Below are positions 7,546-14,823 of a stretch of DNA of 49,268 nucleotides, piece after piece. The notes below the pieces were generated by a model that saw only the letters and a list, made by a program, of their open reading frames with translations, searched no databases and was not told where the DNA came from. Numbering within the stretch: position 1 is the stretch's first letter; each line of letters begins with the position of its first letter. This DNA is from Acidobacteriota bacterium (lineage in GTDB: Bacteria; Acidobacteriota; Terriglobia; Bryobacterales; Bryobacteraceae): the NCBI GenBank assembly GCA_947470805.1, contig CANIVU010000062.1, positions 1-49,268 of the forward strand, in the 5' to 3' direction. The translations under genes and the position numbers were made by a program.

Positions 7546-9018
7546 ATGAGTCTTTTCGCGACCAAGCCGCTAAGCCGGATTATGGCCGAATCCGAGGACG
7601 GCGAGCATAAGCTGAAACGGACGCTATCGGCGGCGCAATTAACCGCGCTGGGGATTGGCGCCATTATCGGCGCGGGTCTGTTTTCGCTTACCGGGCCGGC
7701 GGCGGCGCTCCATGCCGGGCCGGCGATTATGCTCTCCTTCGTGGTCGCGGCCATTGGCTGCGCGTTCGCGGGGCTTTGCTATAGCGAATTTTCGACGATG
7801 ATCCCGGTGGCCGGATCGGCGTACACGTATTCGTATGCGACGATGGGCGAGCTGTTTGCCTGGGTGATCGGATGGGATTTGGTGCTGGAGTACGCGGTGG
7901 GCGCGGCGACGGTGGCTACGAGTTGGTCTCGGTATGTCGTCAGTTTGCTGCGCGATTTCGGATTCAGTTTTCCAATGGAATGGGCGGCGGGACCGTTTGA
8001 AAGCGTGACGCTGCCGGATGGGACGATGATCGCCAACGGCATCCTTAATCTGCCGGCGGTTTTTATTGTTTGCATGGTTTCGTGGCTGCTGATGATCGGC
8101 ATTCAGGAGTCGGCGCGGGTGAACGCGGTGATCGTGGTGGTGAAGGTGGCGGTGATTATCCTCTTCATCGGGTTCGGCTGGTCGTATGTGAACCCGGCCA
8201 ACCACGTGCCGCTGATTCCGGAGACGGTGACGGGCGAGTTCGGCAACTTCGGCTGGACGGGTATCGTACGCGGGGCGGGTATTATCTTCTTCGCCTATAT
8301 CGGGTTTGACGCCGTATCGACGGCGGCGCAGGAGGCGATGAAGCCGCAGCGGGACATGCCGATCGGCATTATCGGTTCGCTGCTGGTTTGCACGATTCTC
8401 TACATCCTGTTCAGCTACGTGCTGACGGGCATTGTGAACTACAAAGAGCTGAACGATCCGGCCGCGGTGGCGGTGGCGATCGATCGCACGCCTTACATCT
8501 TCCTGAGGAAGCTGGTGAAGTTCGCCATTATCGCGGGCTACACGTCGGTGATTCTGGTCATGCTGTTGGGCCAGAGCCGCGTGTTCTTCAGCATGTCGCG
8601 CGACGGACTGTTGCCGCAGCTGTTTTCGGCGATCCATCCGAAGTGGCAGACCCCGTGGCGCAGCAATTTGCTGTTCATGTTCTTCGTCAGCCTGATGTCG
8701 GCATTGCTGCCGCTGTCGAAGCTGGGTGAGGCGACCAGTATCGGTACGCTGTTTGCGTTCGTGCTGGTGTGCGCCGGGATCCTGGTGATGCGGAAGACGA
8801 ACCCGAATCTGGAGCGTCCGTTCAAGACGCCGATGGTGCCGCTGGTGCCGATTCTGGGCATTGCGGTGAACCTATACCTGATGTACGGTCTGGGCCTGGA
8901 GAACTGGCTGCGGCTGTTTATCTGGATGGCGATCGGGCTAGCTGTGTACTTCTTCTACGGCCGCAGCCATAGCCGGCTGGCGATCGACAACGCCAAGGGC
9001 ATCGACGTTACCCGCTAA
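7546..9018 (+). CDS. APC-family amino-acid permease, cationic-transporter-like (second of a pair)
   Basis: 490 residues, start two bases after the previous stop with GAGAGAGG just upstream. The N-terminal ALGIGAIIGAGLFSLTG motif is the APC helix-1 binding loop, and CYSEFSTMIPVAGSAYTYSYATMGELFAWVIGWDLVLEYAVGAA is cut here into the family segments CYSEFSTMIPVAG and LFAWVIGWDLVLEY, typical of the CAT/YfnA branch. FFAYIGFDAVSTAAQEAMKP is the helix-6 signature. About 12-14 helices. The subfamily differs from its neighbour, so the pair likely arose by gene association rather than local duplication. The last 81 bases overlap the opposite-strand HEAT-repeat gene. Confidence 0.87.
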   Translation: MSLFATKPLSRIMAESEDGEHKLKRTLSAAQLTALGIGAIIGAGLFSLTGPAAALHAGPAIMLSFVVAAIGCAFAGLCYSEFSTMIPVAGSAYTYSYATMGELFAWVIGWDLVLEYAVGAATVATSWSRYVVSLLRDFGFSFPMEWAAGPFESVTLPDGTMIANGILNLPAVFIVCMVSWLLMIGIQESARVNAVIVVVKVAVIILFIGFGWSYVNPANHVPLIPETVTGEFGNFGWTGIVRGAGIIFFAYIGFDAVSTAAQEAMKPQRDMPIGIIGSLLVCTILYILFSYVLTGIVNYKELNDPAAVAVAIDRTPYIFLRKLVKFAIIAGYTSVILVMLLGQSRVFFSMSRDGLLPQLFSAIHPKWQTPWRSNLLFMFFVSLMSALLPLSKLGEATSIGTLFAFVLVCAGILVMRKTNPNLERPFKTPMVPLVPILGIAVNLYLMYGLGLENWLRLFIWMAIGLAVYFFYGRSHSRLAIDNAKGIDVTR

Positions 9019-9804
9019 GGGTTCGATCGGGTCGAGCGGTGTTTTATCCCCGGAGGCGATGCGTTGGGCCGCCTCCGCGGATTTCCGGACGTCTTGCATT
9101 TTGGAGTTGGTGCGCATTTTGATGAGAGCGCCCGCGCCGCTATGGCCGGCACGGGCGCGGAGTGCCAGTGCCAGAGAAGAGACGCGGGTGTGCTGATCGC
9201 GGGTGGCGCGTTCGATGAGGGGGAGGAGGATCTCCACCGAGTTGCGGCGGCTGATGCCTTCGATGAGATTGGCGCGGACGCGGCCATCGGGGTTGGAGAA
9301 GAGCTCGTCCATAACTTCGACCGAATCGATGCAGCGGCCGAGGATCTTGGCGACTTTGGACTGTACGCGGCGGTCCGGGAACTTGGAGAACTTGAGCAGC
9401 GTCATCGATAGGCGTTGCGGTTCGTCGAGGGTTTCCAGAACTTCGAGTGTGCGCATGACTTCGTCGGAGGGGACTTCCTCCGGCCAGAGGCGCTGCGCGA
9501 GAAGGCGACGAAGCAGTTTGGTATCGAAAAGCGTATCTACTTGAAGGGCGTAGCCCATGAGAATGAGGGCTTGTTTGAGCGAAAGGACACCGGGATGTCC
9601 GACAGCGCGAAGGATGAACTGTCCGTCCATGAGAAGATCCCAGGCGGCGGTATCTCCGTCACCGCGACGTTGCCATTGCCTTTCGGCGAAATCGCAGAAC
9701 GCAGGGGGATTCCCGAAATCGATTAAGGCACCCAGTTTCTCAATCGAGGAGGGTTGAGACTCGGAAACCACTACTGTCCAGGAATCGATCGTGCTGAAGT
9801 CCAT
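8938..9804 (-). CDS. HEAT-like repeat protein of unknown function
   Basis: 288 residues, no signal peptide or membrane helix. From about residue 120 to 250 the sequence is a chain of paired helices with HEAT-like features: DEPQRLSMTLLKFSKFPDRRVQSKVAKILGR is represented by the segments LLKFSKFPDRRVQSKVAKIL, NPDGRVRANLIEGISRR and DQHTRVSSLALALRARAG. Such solenoids are usually protein-interaction scaffolds. The first 100 residues are acidic and unlike any family I know. The start at 9802-9804 gives MDFSTIDSW. The gene converges on the permease and overlaps its 3' end by 81 bases. The promoter region lies in 9805-9870, shared with the divergent RRM gene. Confidence 0.7.
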   Translation of the reverse strand: MDFSTIDSWTVVVSESQPSSIEKLGALIDFGNPPAFCDFAERQWQRRGDGDTAAWDLLMDGQFILRAVGHPGVLSLKQALILMGYALQVDTLFDTKLLRRLLAQRLWPEEVPSDEVMRTLEVLETLDEPQRLSMTLLKFSKFPDRRVQSKVAKILGRCIDSVEVMDELFSNPDGRVRANLIEGISRRNSVEILLPLIERATRDQHTRVSSLALALRARAGHSGAGALIKMRTNSKMQDVRKSAEAAQRIASGDKTPLDPIEPLAGNVDALGVVDRQPAMAAAVEEVHS

Positions 9805-9865
9805 CTAATGAGACATATCGGCGGCGAGGGGACAAAGCTAGAAGGAAAAGTTTGCACGAAAAAGC

Positions 9866-9894
9866 TTGCTTCGTTAGTACCTGTTAATTAAAAT
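9866..9894 (+). promoter_or_regulatory. candidate sigma-70 promoter of the RRM gene
   Basis: TTGCTT at 9866-9871, a 17-base spacer, and TAAAAT at 9889-9894. The expected transcript start near 9901 lies downstream of the ATG at 9893 and so favours the ATG at 9926 as the true start of the RRM protein. Confidence 0.5.
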
Positions 9895-9925
9895 GCCTTT
9901 ATCGGAACTGAGGCCGATACAGACT

Positions 9926-10222
9926 ATGTCGAGAAAAGTATTCATCGGAAATGTGCCATTCCAGGCACAGGACGAAGACCTGCGGACCTGGTTTACGAGT
10001 AACTCCATATATCCGGCGGGAGTGGCGATTGTGAAGCACCGGGTGACGGGGAAGTCCCGGGGATTTGGGTTTGCCGACTTTGAGCGTGCCGAAGATGCCG
10101 AAGCTGCCGTGGGAGCCTTGAACGGTTTGGAACTGTTGGGACGGCGGCTGATGCTGAGCGTGGCGCACAGCGAAGGGCCGGCGGTGCAGGCGACTGAGAC
10201 GGAAGCCGCAGCCCGTCACTAG
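9926..10222 (+). CDS. RRM-domain RNA-binding protein
   Basis: 98 residues comprising one RNA-recognition motif: RNP2 is VFIGNV (residues 5-10) and RNP1 is KSRGFGFADF (43-52), followed by a short acidic tail rich in Ala/Glu. Small single-RRM proteins of this kind occur in cyanobacteria and other bacteria and bind single-stranded RNA, often in cold response. I chose ATG 9926 over the in-frame ATG 9893 because the latter falls inside the apparent -10 element and 9926 is preceded by GAACTGAGG. Monocistronic by appearance: it has its own promoter and is followed by a separate promoter-like site. Confidence 0.88.
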   Translation: MSRKVFIGNVPFQAQDEDLRTWFTSNSIYPAGVAIVKHRVTGKSRGFGFADFERAEDAEAAVGALNGLELLGRRLMLSVAHSEGPAVQATETEAAARH

Positions 10223-10247
10223 GGGTTTCGCCTGATTGTAAAGTAGT

Positions 10248-10256
10248 TGGTATAGT
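10248..10256 (+). promoter_or_regulatory. candidate extended -10 element
   Basis: TGGTATAGT is an extended -10 (TGN plus TATAGT) 28 bases before the start of the DUF3592-like gene. No convincing -35 is present at the usual distance. Confidence 0.35.
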
Positions 10257-10284
10257 GGGATGTTAGAACAGCGAGACGCACCTG

Positions 10285-11010
10285 ATGATCAACTACTGGA
10301 TGCTCATGAGGCAACCTCTGCTTCTTTTGGGCGCACTACCGATTCTCGCCGGCGCGTTCATCAGTTGGCTTGGATTGGGCTATCTTTCCAATTCGGCGGA
10401 GTTTGTCGAGAACCTGCAGCAAGCCGATGCCCGGGTCATTCGATTCCTGGCGGTCGAGCCGAAGATGTTGATGGATGTGGAATACGAGGACTCGGCCGGA
10501 GTGAAGCACTCAGCCCAGTTCGAGGTGGATGAGTCCGATGCGCCTCACTTGCGTTCGATCGGTAAAGTCAGCATCGTCTTCGACCGGCGGAGTCCGGATC
10601 GGGCGGAGCTGGGCCACATTGTGAGCGCGAACAACGAGAAGATCTTTGACATGGCGGTAGCAGGCGGCGGTTTGCTGCTCGGCTTGTTCGGAGTGGTCTA
10701 TATTATCCTGCGGGCGCGGCAGGTTGGCGCCGTCAAGCGGCTATTCCGTCGCGGACAGGTAGTCCAGACGGAAGTGAGGGACAGGGCGATGGCGCCGGGG
10801 CAGCAGATGGGCCGGTTCACCTATGCCTTCCGGGGACCGAATGGCCGCTGGTACGAGGGGAAATCGCCGGACATGACGGCGGCGCAGTTGGCGGAGTGGC
10901 CAGTGGGACGCCAAATTCTAGCGGCCTACGACCCGTTGGATCCGAAGCGGTCGGAGCCAGATGTGTTTGGTGTGTTGCACAAGCGGCGAGACGTGCCGCA
11001 ACTGGCCTAG
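10285..11010 (+). CDS. DUF3592-like membrane-anchored protein
   Basis: 241 residues with two membrane helices, at about residues 10-33 (LLLLGALPILAGAFISWLGL) and 123-144 (AVAGGGLLLGLFGVVYIIL). Between them is a soluble beta-rich segment (DARVIRFLAVEPKMLMDVEY, then HLRSIGKVSIVFDRRSPDRA), and after the second helix a further segment with VKRLFRRGQVVQTEVRDRA and FTYAFRGPNGRWYEGKS. The pattern of a short beta domain ending in a y-dP-P/DP-like turn (VSIVFDRRSPDRAEL; AAYDPLDPKRSEP) resembles DUF3592, here apparently twice. Function unknown. The stop overlaps the convergent outer-membrane protein gene by four bases. Confidence 0.55.
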   Translation: MINYWMLMRQPLLLLGALPILAGAFISWLGLGYLSNSAEFVENLQQADARVIRFLAVEPKMLMDVEYEDSAGVKHSAQFEVDESDAPHLRSIGKVSIVFDRRSPDRAELGHIVSANNEKIFDMAVAGGGLLLGLFGVVYIILRARQVGAVKRLFRRGQVVQTEVRDRAMAPGQQMGRFTYAFRGPNGRWYEGKSPDMTAAQLAEWPVGRQILAAYDPLDPKRSEPDVFGVLHKRRDVPQLA

Positions 11011-11597
11011 AGCACGAAGGCGAGGGACGAGGAGAACTCGTTCATCTTGATCCAGCCGCCGGGATTGATGAGACCGAAGGGCTTGGGGTTGATGTACTGG
11101 CGGGCGTCGAAGCGGATCATGAATTTCTCGGAGACGCGGATTTTGAGGCCGGCACCATAGTTGACGCCGAACTTGGTGTTGCCGCCGCCGCTGGTGGCGG
11201 AGGCGCCGGGGGGCACGTAGTTGTTAAAGTGCACGCCGCCGGCGGCGAAGGGGCGGATTCGAAATCCTTCGCGGGTGGGGTAGAGCAGGTAGTTATAGAA
11301 GCCCTGGTGAATGGCCATTCCGGTTGCGGTGCTGGAGCCGCCGCCCGTGTTCTGAAGCAACTGGGTGCGGTTGTAGGCGTAGCCGAACTCGTGACCGGTG
11401 AAGTCGCCGGAGTTGGTGGTCATGCGGAAGTTGAGGCGGAAGCCGCCTTTGAGCGAGTAGTCGTTCTGCTCGGTGGAGGCGGCATCGACTTTGCCGAGGC
11501 CGGCGTTGGAGAGGCGCGATTGCCCCCCGCCGACGGCGACTTCAAGCACCTGCGAAAAGGCAGGGACCGCGAGCAGGAGAACCAGCAGGGTTCGCAT
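11007..11597 (-). CDS. outer-membrane beta-barrel protein
   Basis: 196 residues with a short signal peptide (MRTLLVLLLAVPAFSQ). The remainder is alternating aromatic and polar strands typical of an eight-stranded OmpA/OmpX-like barrel (GGFRLNFRM, GHEFGYAYNRTQLL, FRIRPFAAGGVHFNNYV, KFGVNYGAGLKIRV, FMIRFDARQYINPKPFG), ending in SSSLAFVL with a hydrophobic C-terminal residue as expected for BAM recognition. It lies two bases downstream of lutC on the same strand and may be the last gene of the lut transcript. Ligand or role unknown. Confidence 0.75.
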   Translation of the reverse strand: MRTLLVLLLAVPAFSQVLEVAVGGGQSRLSNAGLGKVDAASTEQNDYSLKGGFRLNFRMTTNSGDFTGHEFGYAYNRTQLLQNTGGGSSTATGMAIHQGFYNYLLYPTREGFRIRPFAAGGVHFNNYVPPGASATSGGGNTKFGVNYGAGLKIRVSEKFMIRFDARQYINPKPFGLINPGGWIKMNEFSSSLAFVL

Positions 11598-11599
11598 GA

Positions 11600-12226
11600 T
11601 TAACCTCCAACGATGACCACGTGCACGTGGCCGGGACCGTGGACGCCGCGCACCAGGAACTGTTCAATATCACCGGTGCGGCTGGGGCCGGTGACGAGCA
11701 CCATAGCGCTGGAGTCATCAACGGGCCGGGGAATCATCGAGAGCATCTCATCCAGATTGGTGAGCAAACGGTCCTGCGGGACGACGGCGATATGGACCGG
11801 CGGGAGGAGCGAGATGAGACGAGGCTCCTGGGGCGTGGCGCGGAGGACGATCGTACCGGTTTGGGCCAGCAGGCAGTAGGCACTGGTTATTCCGACGCCG
11901 GCGGTGGCGCAGGCGTTTCGCAATTCCTCCGGGTTGGCGTAGGGCATGCCGGCGATGCCGCATTGGGCCAGGAACGGGTGCGGGGAGGCGACGAAGGATT
12001 GGCCGTCGACGAGCGTTTCGACAGCCTGGCGGGCGGAGGCGAAATTGGGGACAAGGGTGACTGTCCCTCCGAGAGCTTCGAGCGCGGCGCGGAAACGGGC
12101 GAGGCGCTGCTCCACAGTTTTCGCGCTGACCCGGAGCAGCGGTTCGGGAGGCGGGAGCGGCTTCTGGCCAAGCTTGCGACCGATGGCGGAGCGGACCCGT
12201 TCGAAGATGGCGTCGCGGGAGTCCAT
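11600..12226 (-). CDS. lutC: LUD-domain lactate utilisation protein C
   Basis: 208 residues of the LUD (YkgG/LutC) family: an N-terminal helical stretch, then CGIAGMPYANPEEL, AYCLLAQTGTIVLRA and LVTGPSRTGDIEQFLVRGVHGP, which is the family C-terminal signature. In Bacillus, LutABC oxidises L-lactate to pyruvate; LutC is the third subunit. It directly abuts lutB: the lutB stop is at 12227 and this start at 12226. Start ATG gives MDSRDAIFERVRSAI. No regulator or lactate permease is adjacent. Confidence 0.88.
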   Translation of the reverse strand: MDSRDAIFERVRSAIGRKLGQKPLPPPEPLLRVSAKTVEQRLARFRAALEALGGTVTLVPNFASARQAVETLVDGQSFVASPHPFLAQCGIAGMPYANPEELRNACATAGVGITSAYCLLAQTGTIVLRATPQEPRLISLLPPVHIAVVPQDRLLTNLDEMLSMIPRPVDDSSAMVLVTGPSRTGDIEQFLVRGVHGPGHVHVVIVGG

Positions 12227-13648
12227 TTACTTTTTCCGCTCCTTCACTTTCCGCTCAACCCAGAGCTCTCGGAATGGCTTGGGCGGAGGCGCGGGAAAGT
12301 CGCGTTCGCTGAGCCAGGCGGTGAGGGGGCCGCTGGGGGAGTTGGCGGGCCAGGGTACCTTGTTGAGCCAGCCATTCGGCTGTCGGCCGAGCCAGCTGAG
12401 TCCGATTTTCGCGGCCAGGGAATACATCGCCGGGCGGCGCATAAGCCAGGACCAGAGGCCGAAGACGCGGGTGTCCTTGGGATCGGGTTTGGCTTCGTGA
12501 CGGAGTTTGAGCAAGATGCCGGGGAGATCGATCTTCACCGGGCAGACCTCGGCGCAGGCGCCGCAGAGACTGGAGGCGAAGGGCAGCCAGGGATCCTTTT
12601 CGTTGCCTTTGAACTGAGGCGTGATGACCTTGCCGATGGGGCCGGAGTAGACCCACGGGTAGTTGTGACCGCCGATTTTGCGATAGACGGGGCAGGTGTT
12701 CAGACACGCGGCGCAGCGGATGCAGCGGAGCGATTCGCGCTTTTCGACGTCGGCGAGGAGCTTCGTGCGGCCGGCGTCCAGGAGCACGATGTAGAACTCT
12801 TCGGGACCGTCGAGTTCGCCGGCGCGGCGGGGGCCGCTGACGATACTGGTGTAGCTGGTGAGCGGCTGGCCGCTGGCGGAACGGCCCAGCAGATCGAGGA
12901 ACACGGCGAGGTCCCGCATGCGGGGGATGAGTTTTTCAATGCCCGCGATGGCGATGTGGATCTTGGGCGCGGAGTGGGACAGGCGCGCGTTACCTTCGTT
13001 TTCGACGATGACGACGGCTCCGGAATCGGCGAGCAGGAAGTTAGCGCCGGTGATGCCGATGCCAGCTTGGAGGAACTTCTCGCGGAGCACGCGGCGGGCG
13101 GTCATGGCTTGATTTTCAATGACCGTATCGTGGGCGACGCCGAGCTTCTCTTCGAAGATGTCGGCGACGTCGTGACGGGTCATGTGAATCGCGGGCGCTA
13201 CGATGTGATAGGGGCGCTGGCCGGCGAGTTGGAGGATGTATTCGCCGAGATCGGTTTCGACGGCGTCGAGTTCGTGGTGAATGAGACGCTCGTTCAGATG
13301 AATCTCTTCGCTCGTCATCGACTTCGATTTCACGATGACGTTCGCGCCTTTTTCCTTGGCCAGTTGCAGGACGAAATCGGCGGCCTCTTCGCCGGTTTGG
13401 GCCCAGATGACTTTGCCGCCGTTGGCGTTGACGGCGGCTTCAAGTTGGAGGAGATAGACGTCGAGGAAGTCGAGCGTGTGCTGCTTGATTTCGGCGGCGC
13501 GGGTGCGCAGGTCCTGGTACTCGGGGAGCGTTTCGGGGGAGACGGCCTTGCTGCGATTGTCCTTGAACCGGCCGGTGTTGGTGTAGATGGCCAGTTGGAG
13601 ATTGGCGTCAGCGAGCGTGGTGCGGATGGCCGGATCGGGAGCGCTCAT
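12227..13648 (-). CDS. lutB: lactate utilisation iron-sulfur protein B
   Basis: 473 residues. The N-terminal two thirds is a LUD domain (GGKVIWAQTGEEAADFVLQL, IGITGANFLLADSGAVVIVE). Two iron-sulfur clusters are marked by Cys309, 312, 315 and 319 (CIRCAACLNTCP) and Cys362, 365 and 369 (CGACAEVCP). The second motif should have a fourth ligand outside this stretch. The C-terminus carries the LutB-type DUF3390 segment with WLSERDFPAPPPKPFRELW. This subunit passes electrons from lactate. Start ATG 13648, five bases after lutA. A GTG further upstream in frame overlaps lutA and gives implausible sequence. Confidence 0.92.
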   Translation of the reverse strand: MSAPDPAIRTTLADANLQLAIYTNTGRFKDNRSKAVSPETLPEYQDLRTRAAEIKQHTLDFLDVYLLQLEAAVNANGGKVIWAQTGEEAADFVLQLAKEKGANVIVKSKSMTSEEIHLNERLIHHELDAVETDLGEYILQLAGQRPYHIVAPAIHMTRHDVADIFEEKLGVAHDTVIENQAMTARRVLREKFLQAGIGITGANFLLADSGAVVIVENEGNARLSHSAPKIHIAIAGIEKLIPRMRDLAVFLDLLGRSASGQPLTSYTSIVSGPRRAGELDGPEEFYIVLLDAGRTKLLADVEKRESLRCIRCAACLNTCPVYRKIGGHNYPWVYSGPIGKVITPQFKGNEKDPWLPFASSLCGACAEVCPVKIDLPGILLKLRHEAKPDPKDTRVFGLWSWLMRRPAMYSLAAKIGLSWLGRQPNGWLNKVPWPANSPSGPLTAWLSERDFPAPPPKPFRELWVERKVKERKK

Positions 13649-13653
13649 GGTGG

Positions 13654-14382
13654 TTATTTCCGGGAGGCGAGAACTTCGGCGAGGTGGACGATTTCGATGT
13701 TGTGGCCGCCGCGGGAAAGGGCGCCGCGGAGTTGCATGAGGCAACTGGAATCGAGCGAGACGACGTGGGTGGCGCCGGTTTGGAGGATGCTATCCACCTT
13801 CGTGCGGGCCATGGCGCCGGAGATCTGGGCGAACTTGACGGAGAAGGTTCCGCCGAAGCCGCAACACTCTTCGGCGGCTTCCATTTCGACGAGTTCGAGG
13901 TCCTGGACGCGTTTGAGCAGCAGGCGTGGGGCGTCTTTGAGCTTGAGTTCGCGGAGGGCGTGGCAGGAGTCGTGATAGGTGACTTTGTGGGGGAAGCGGG
14001 GAGAGAGTTTGTCGAGGTCGGCGCTGTTGAGCAGGAACTGCGAGAACTCCCAGACGCGGGGGACGATGGAATCGACGCGGGCGAGATTTTTGGGGTCGTT
14101 AGCGAAGAGTTCGGCGTAGTGGTGCTTGATCATCGACGTGCAACTGCCGGAGGGGACGATGATGGTTTCGGCGTCGGAGAAGACGTCGAGGAAATGTTCA
14201 GCGACGGGGCGGGCCTGATCGTGAAAACCGCTGTTGAAAGCCGGCTGGGCGCAGCAGGTTTGCGCGGGGCGAAACTCCACTTCATAGCCGAGTTGTTCGA
14301 GTACGTCGACCATCGCCATTCCGGCATTGGGAAAGAGTTGGTCTACGATACAGGTGACAAAAATCGCGACACGGCGCGGCAT
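13654..14382 (-). CDS. lutA: lactate utilisation protein A (CCG-domain)
   Basis: 242 residues with two CCG domains typical of LutA/GlpC/HdrB: CCAQPAFNSG (43-52) and, in the second half, YHDSCHALRE plus ECCGFGGTFSVKF (from residue 172). The paired cysteine motifs bind an iron-sulfur centre. Start ATG at 14380-14382 (MPRRVAIFVTCIVDQLFP, the family N-terminus); an upstream in-frame codon lies across the promoter region. First gene of lutABC. A symmetric promoter lies immediately upstream with its -10 hexamer only eight bases from the ATG. Confidence 0.92.
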   Translation of the reverse strand: MPRRVAIFVTCIVDQLFPNAGMAMVDVLEQLGYEVEFRPAQTCCAQPAFNSGFHDQARPVAEHFLDVFSDAETIIVPSGSCTSMIKHHYAELFANDPKNLARVDSIVPRVWEFSQFLLNSADLDKLSPRFPHKVTYHDSCHALRELKLKDAPRLLLKRVQDLELVEMEAAEECCGFGGTFSVKFAQISGAMARTKVDSILQTGATHVVSLDSSCLMQLRGALSRGGHNIEIVHLAEVLASRK

Positions 14383-14390
14383 GACCACCG

Positions 14391-14418
14391 ATTGTAGCAC
14401 CGGGCCATTGGCTACAAT
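14391..14418. promoter_or_regulatory. symmetric divergent promoter and possible operator
   Basis: ATTGTAGC at 14391-14398 is the exact reverse complement of GCTACAAT at 14411-14418, with 12 bases between. On either strand it reads TTGTAG, a 15-base spacer, TACAAT: a -35/-10 pair. The plus-strand -10 ends six bases before GTG 14425 and the minus-strand -10 ends eight bases before the lutA ATG. The same sequence could equally be an operator for a dimeric repressor. Confidence 0.55.
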
Positions 14419-14424
14419 GGGAGA

Positions 14425-14823
14425 GTGAAACGGCGTCATCTCCTACTGATAGCAGCGGCGAGCGTATGGGGGGCCGAGACACGCGCGACGGCGTTGCGCG
14501 GGCGGCTGCGAGAGGGCGAACCACCGACGGTGGAAACCGCCGGCGGGAAGCGTGTTCCGGTAGACGGCGACACGGAGATCCGCGGCGTATTGCGCGATAA
14601 GCGCGTGATCGGCAGCGACTTTGAGGTGATGGGAAACATGGAGCCCAACGGCACCTTCCAGGCGCTGGCCGTGTATGAAAATCCGCTGTTTGTGTACAAG
14701 GGCGGCCAACGCCTCTATGTGACATACTGGTGCGACGTCTGCGCTATCCGGACACGCACACCGGGAGTTTGCTGGTGCTGTCAGGAAGAGACAGAACTTG
14801 ACCTCCGGGATCGTAAAGACTAG
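14425..14823 (+). CDS. secreted cysteine-rich (zinc-ribbon-like) protein
   Basis: 132 residues from GTG 14425. It has an N-terminal signal peptide (KRRHLLLIAAASVWGAE), a beta-rich middle with GKRVPVDGDTEIRGVLRD and FQALAVYENPLFVYKGG, and a C-terminal cysteine knuckle with Cys103, 106, 116, 118 and 119 (WCDVCAIRTRTPGVCWCCQ). The CxxC plus CxCC arrangement could bind zinc or a redox metal. I do not recognise the family. It begins a plus-strand group and its stop overlaps the mutarotase start by one base. The start is six bases after a TACAAT hexamer, so the transcript may be leaderless. Confidence 0.65.
   Translation: MKRRHLLLIAAASVWGAETRATALRGRLREGEPPTVETAGGKRVPVDGDTEIRGVLRDKRVIGSDFEVMGNMEPNGTFQALAVYENPLFVYKGGQRLYVTYWCDVCAIRTRTPGVCWCCQEETELDLRDRKD

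Noticed and set aside
9893-9925. Upstream ATG 9893 for the RRM protein
   Set aside because: The -10 TAAAAT overlaps it and the RRM begins at 9926.
10260-10532. 90-codon frame starting near the extended -10
   Set aside because: Out of frame with the DUF3592-like gene, which has membrane helices and a complete reading; this one is His/Arg/Ser-rich without domain.
11621-13975. 784-codon plus-strand open frame
   Set aside because: Antisense shadow of lutC-lutB-lutA; its composition (Glu/Asp/Gly/Ala) mirrors high GC third positions, no domain.
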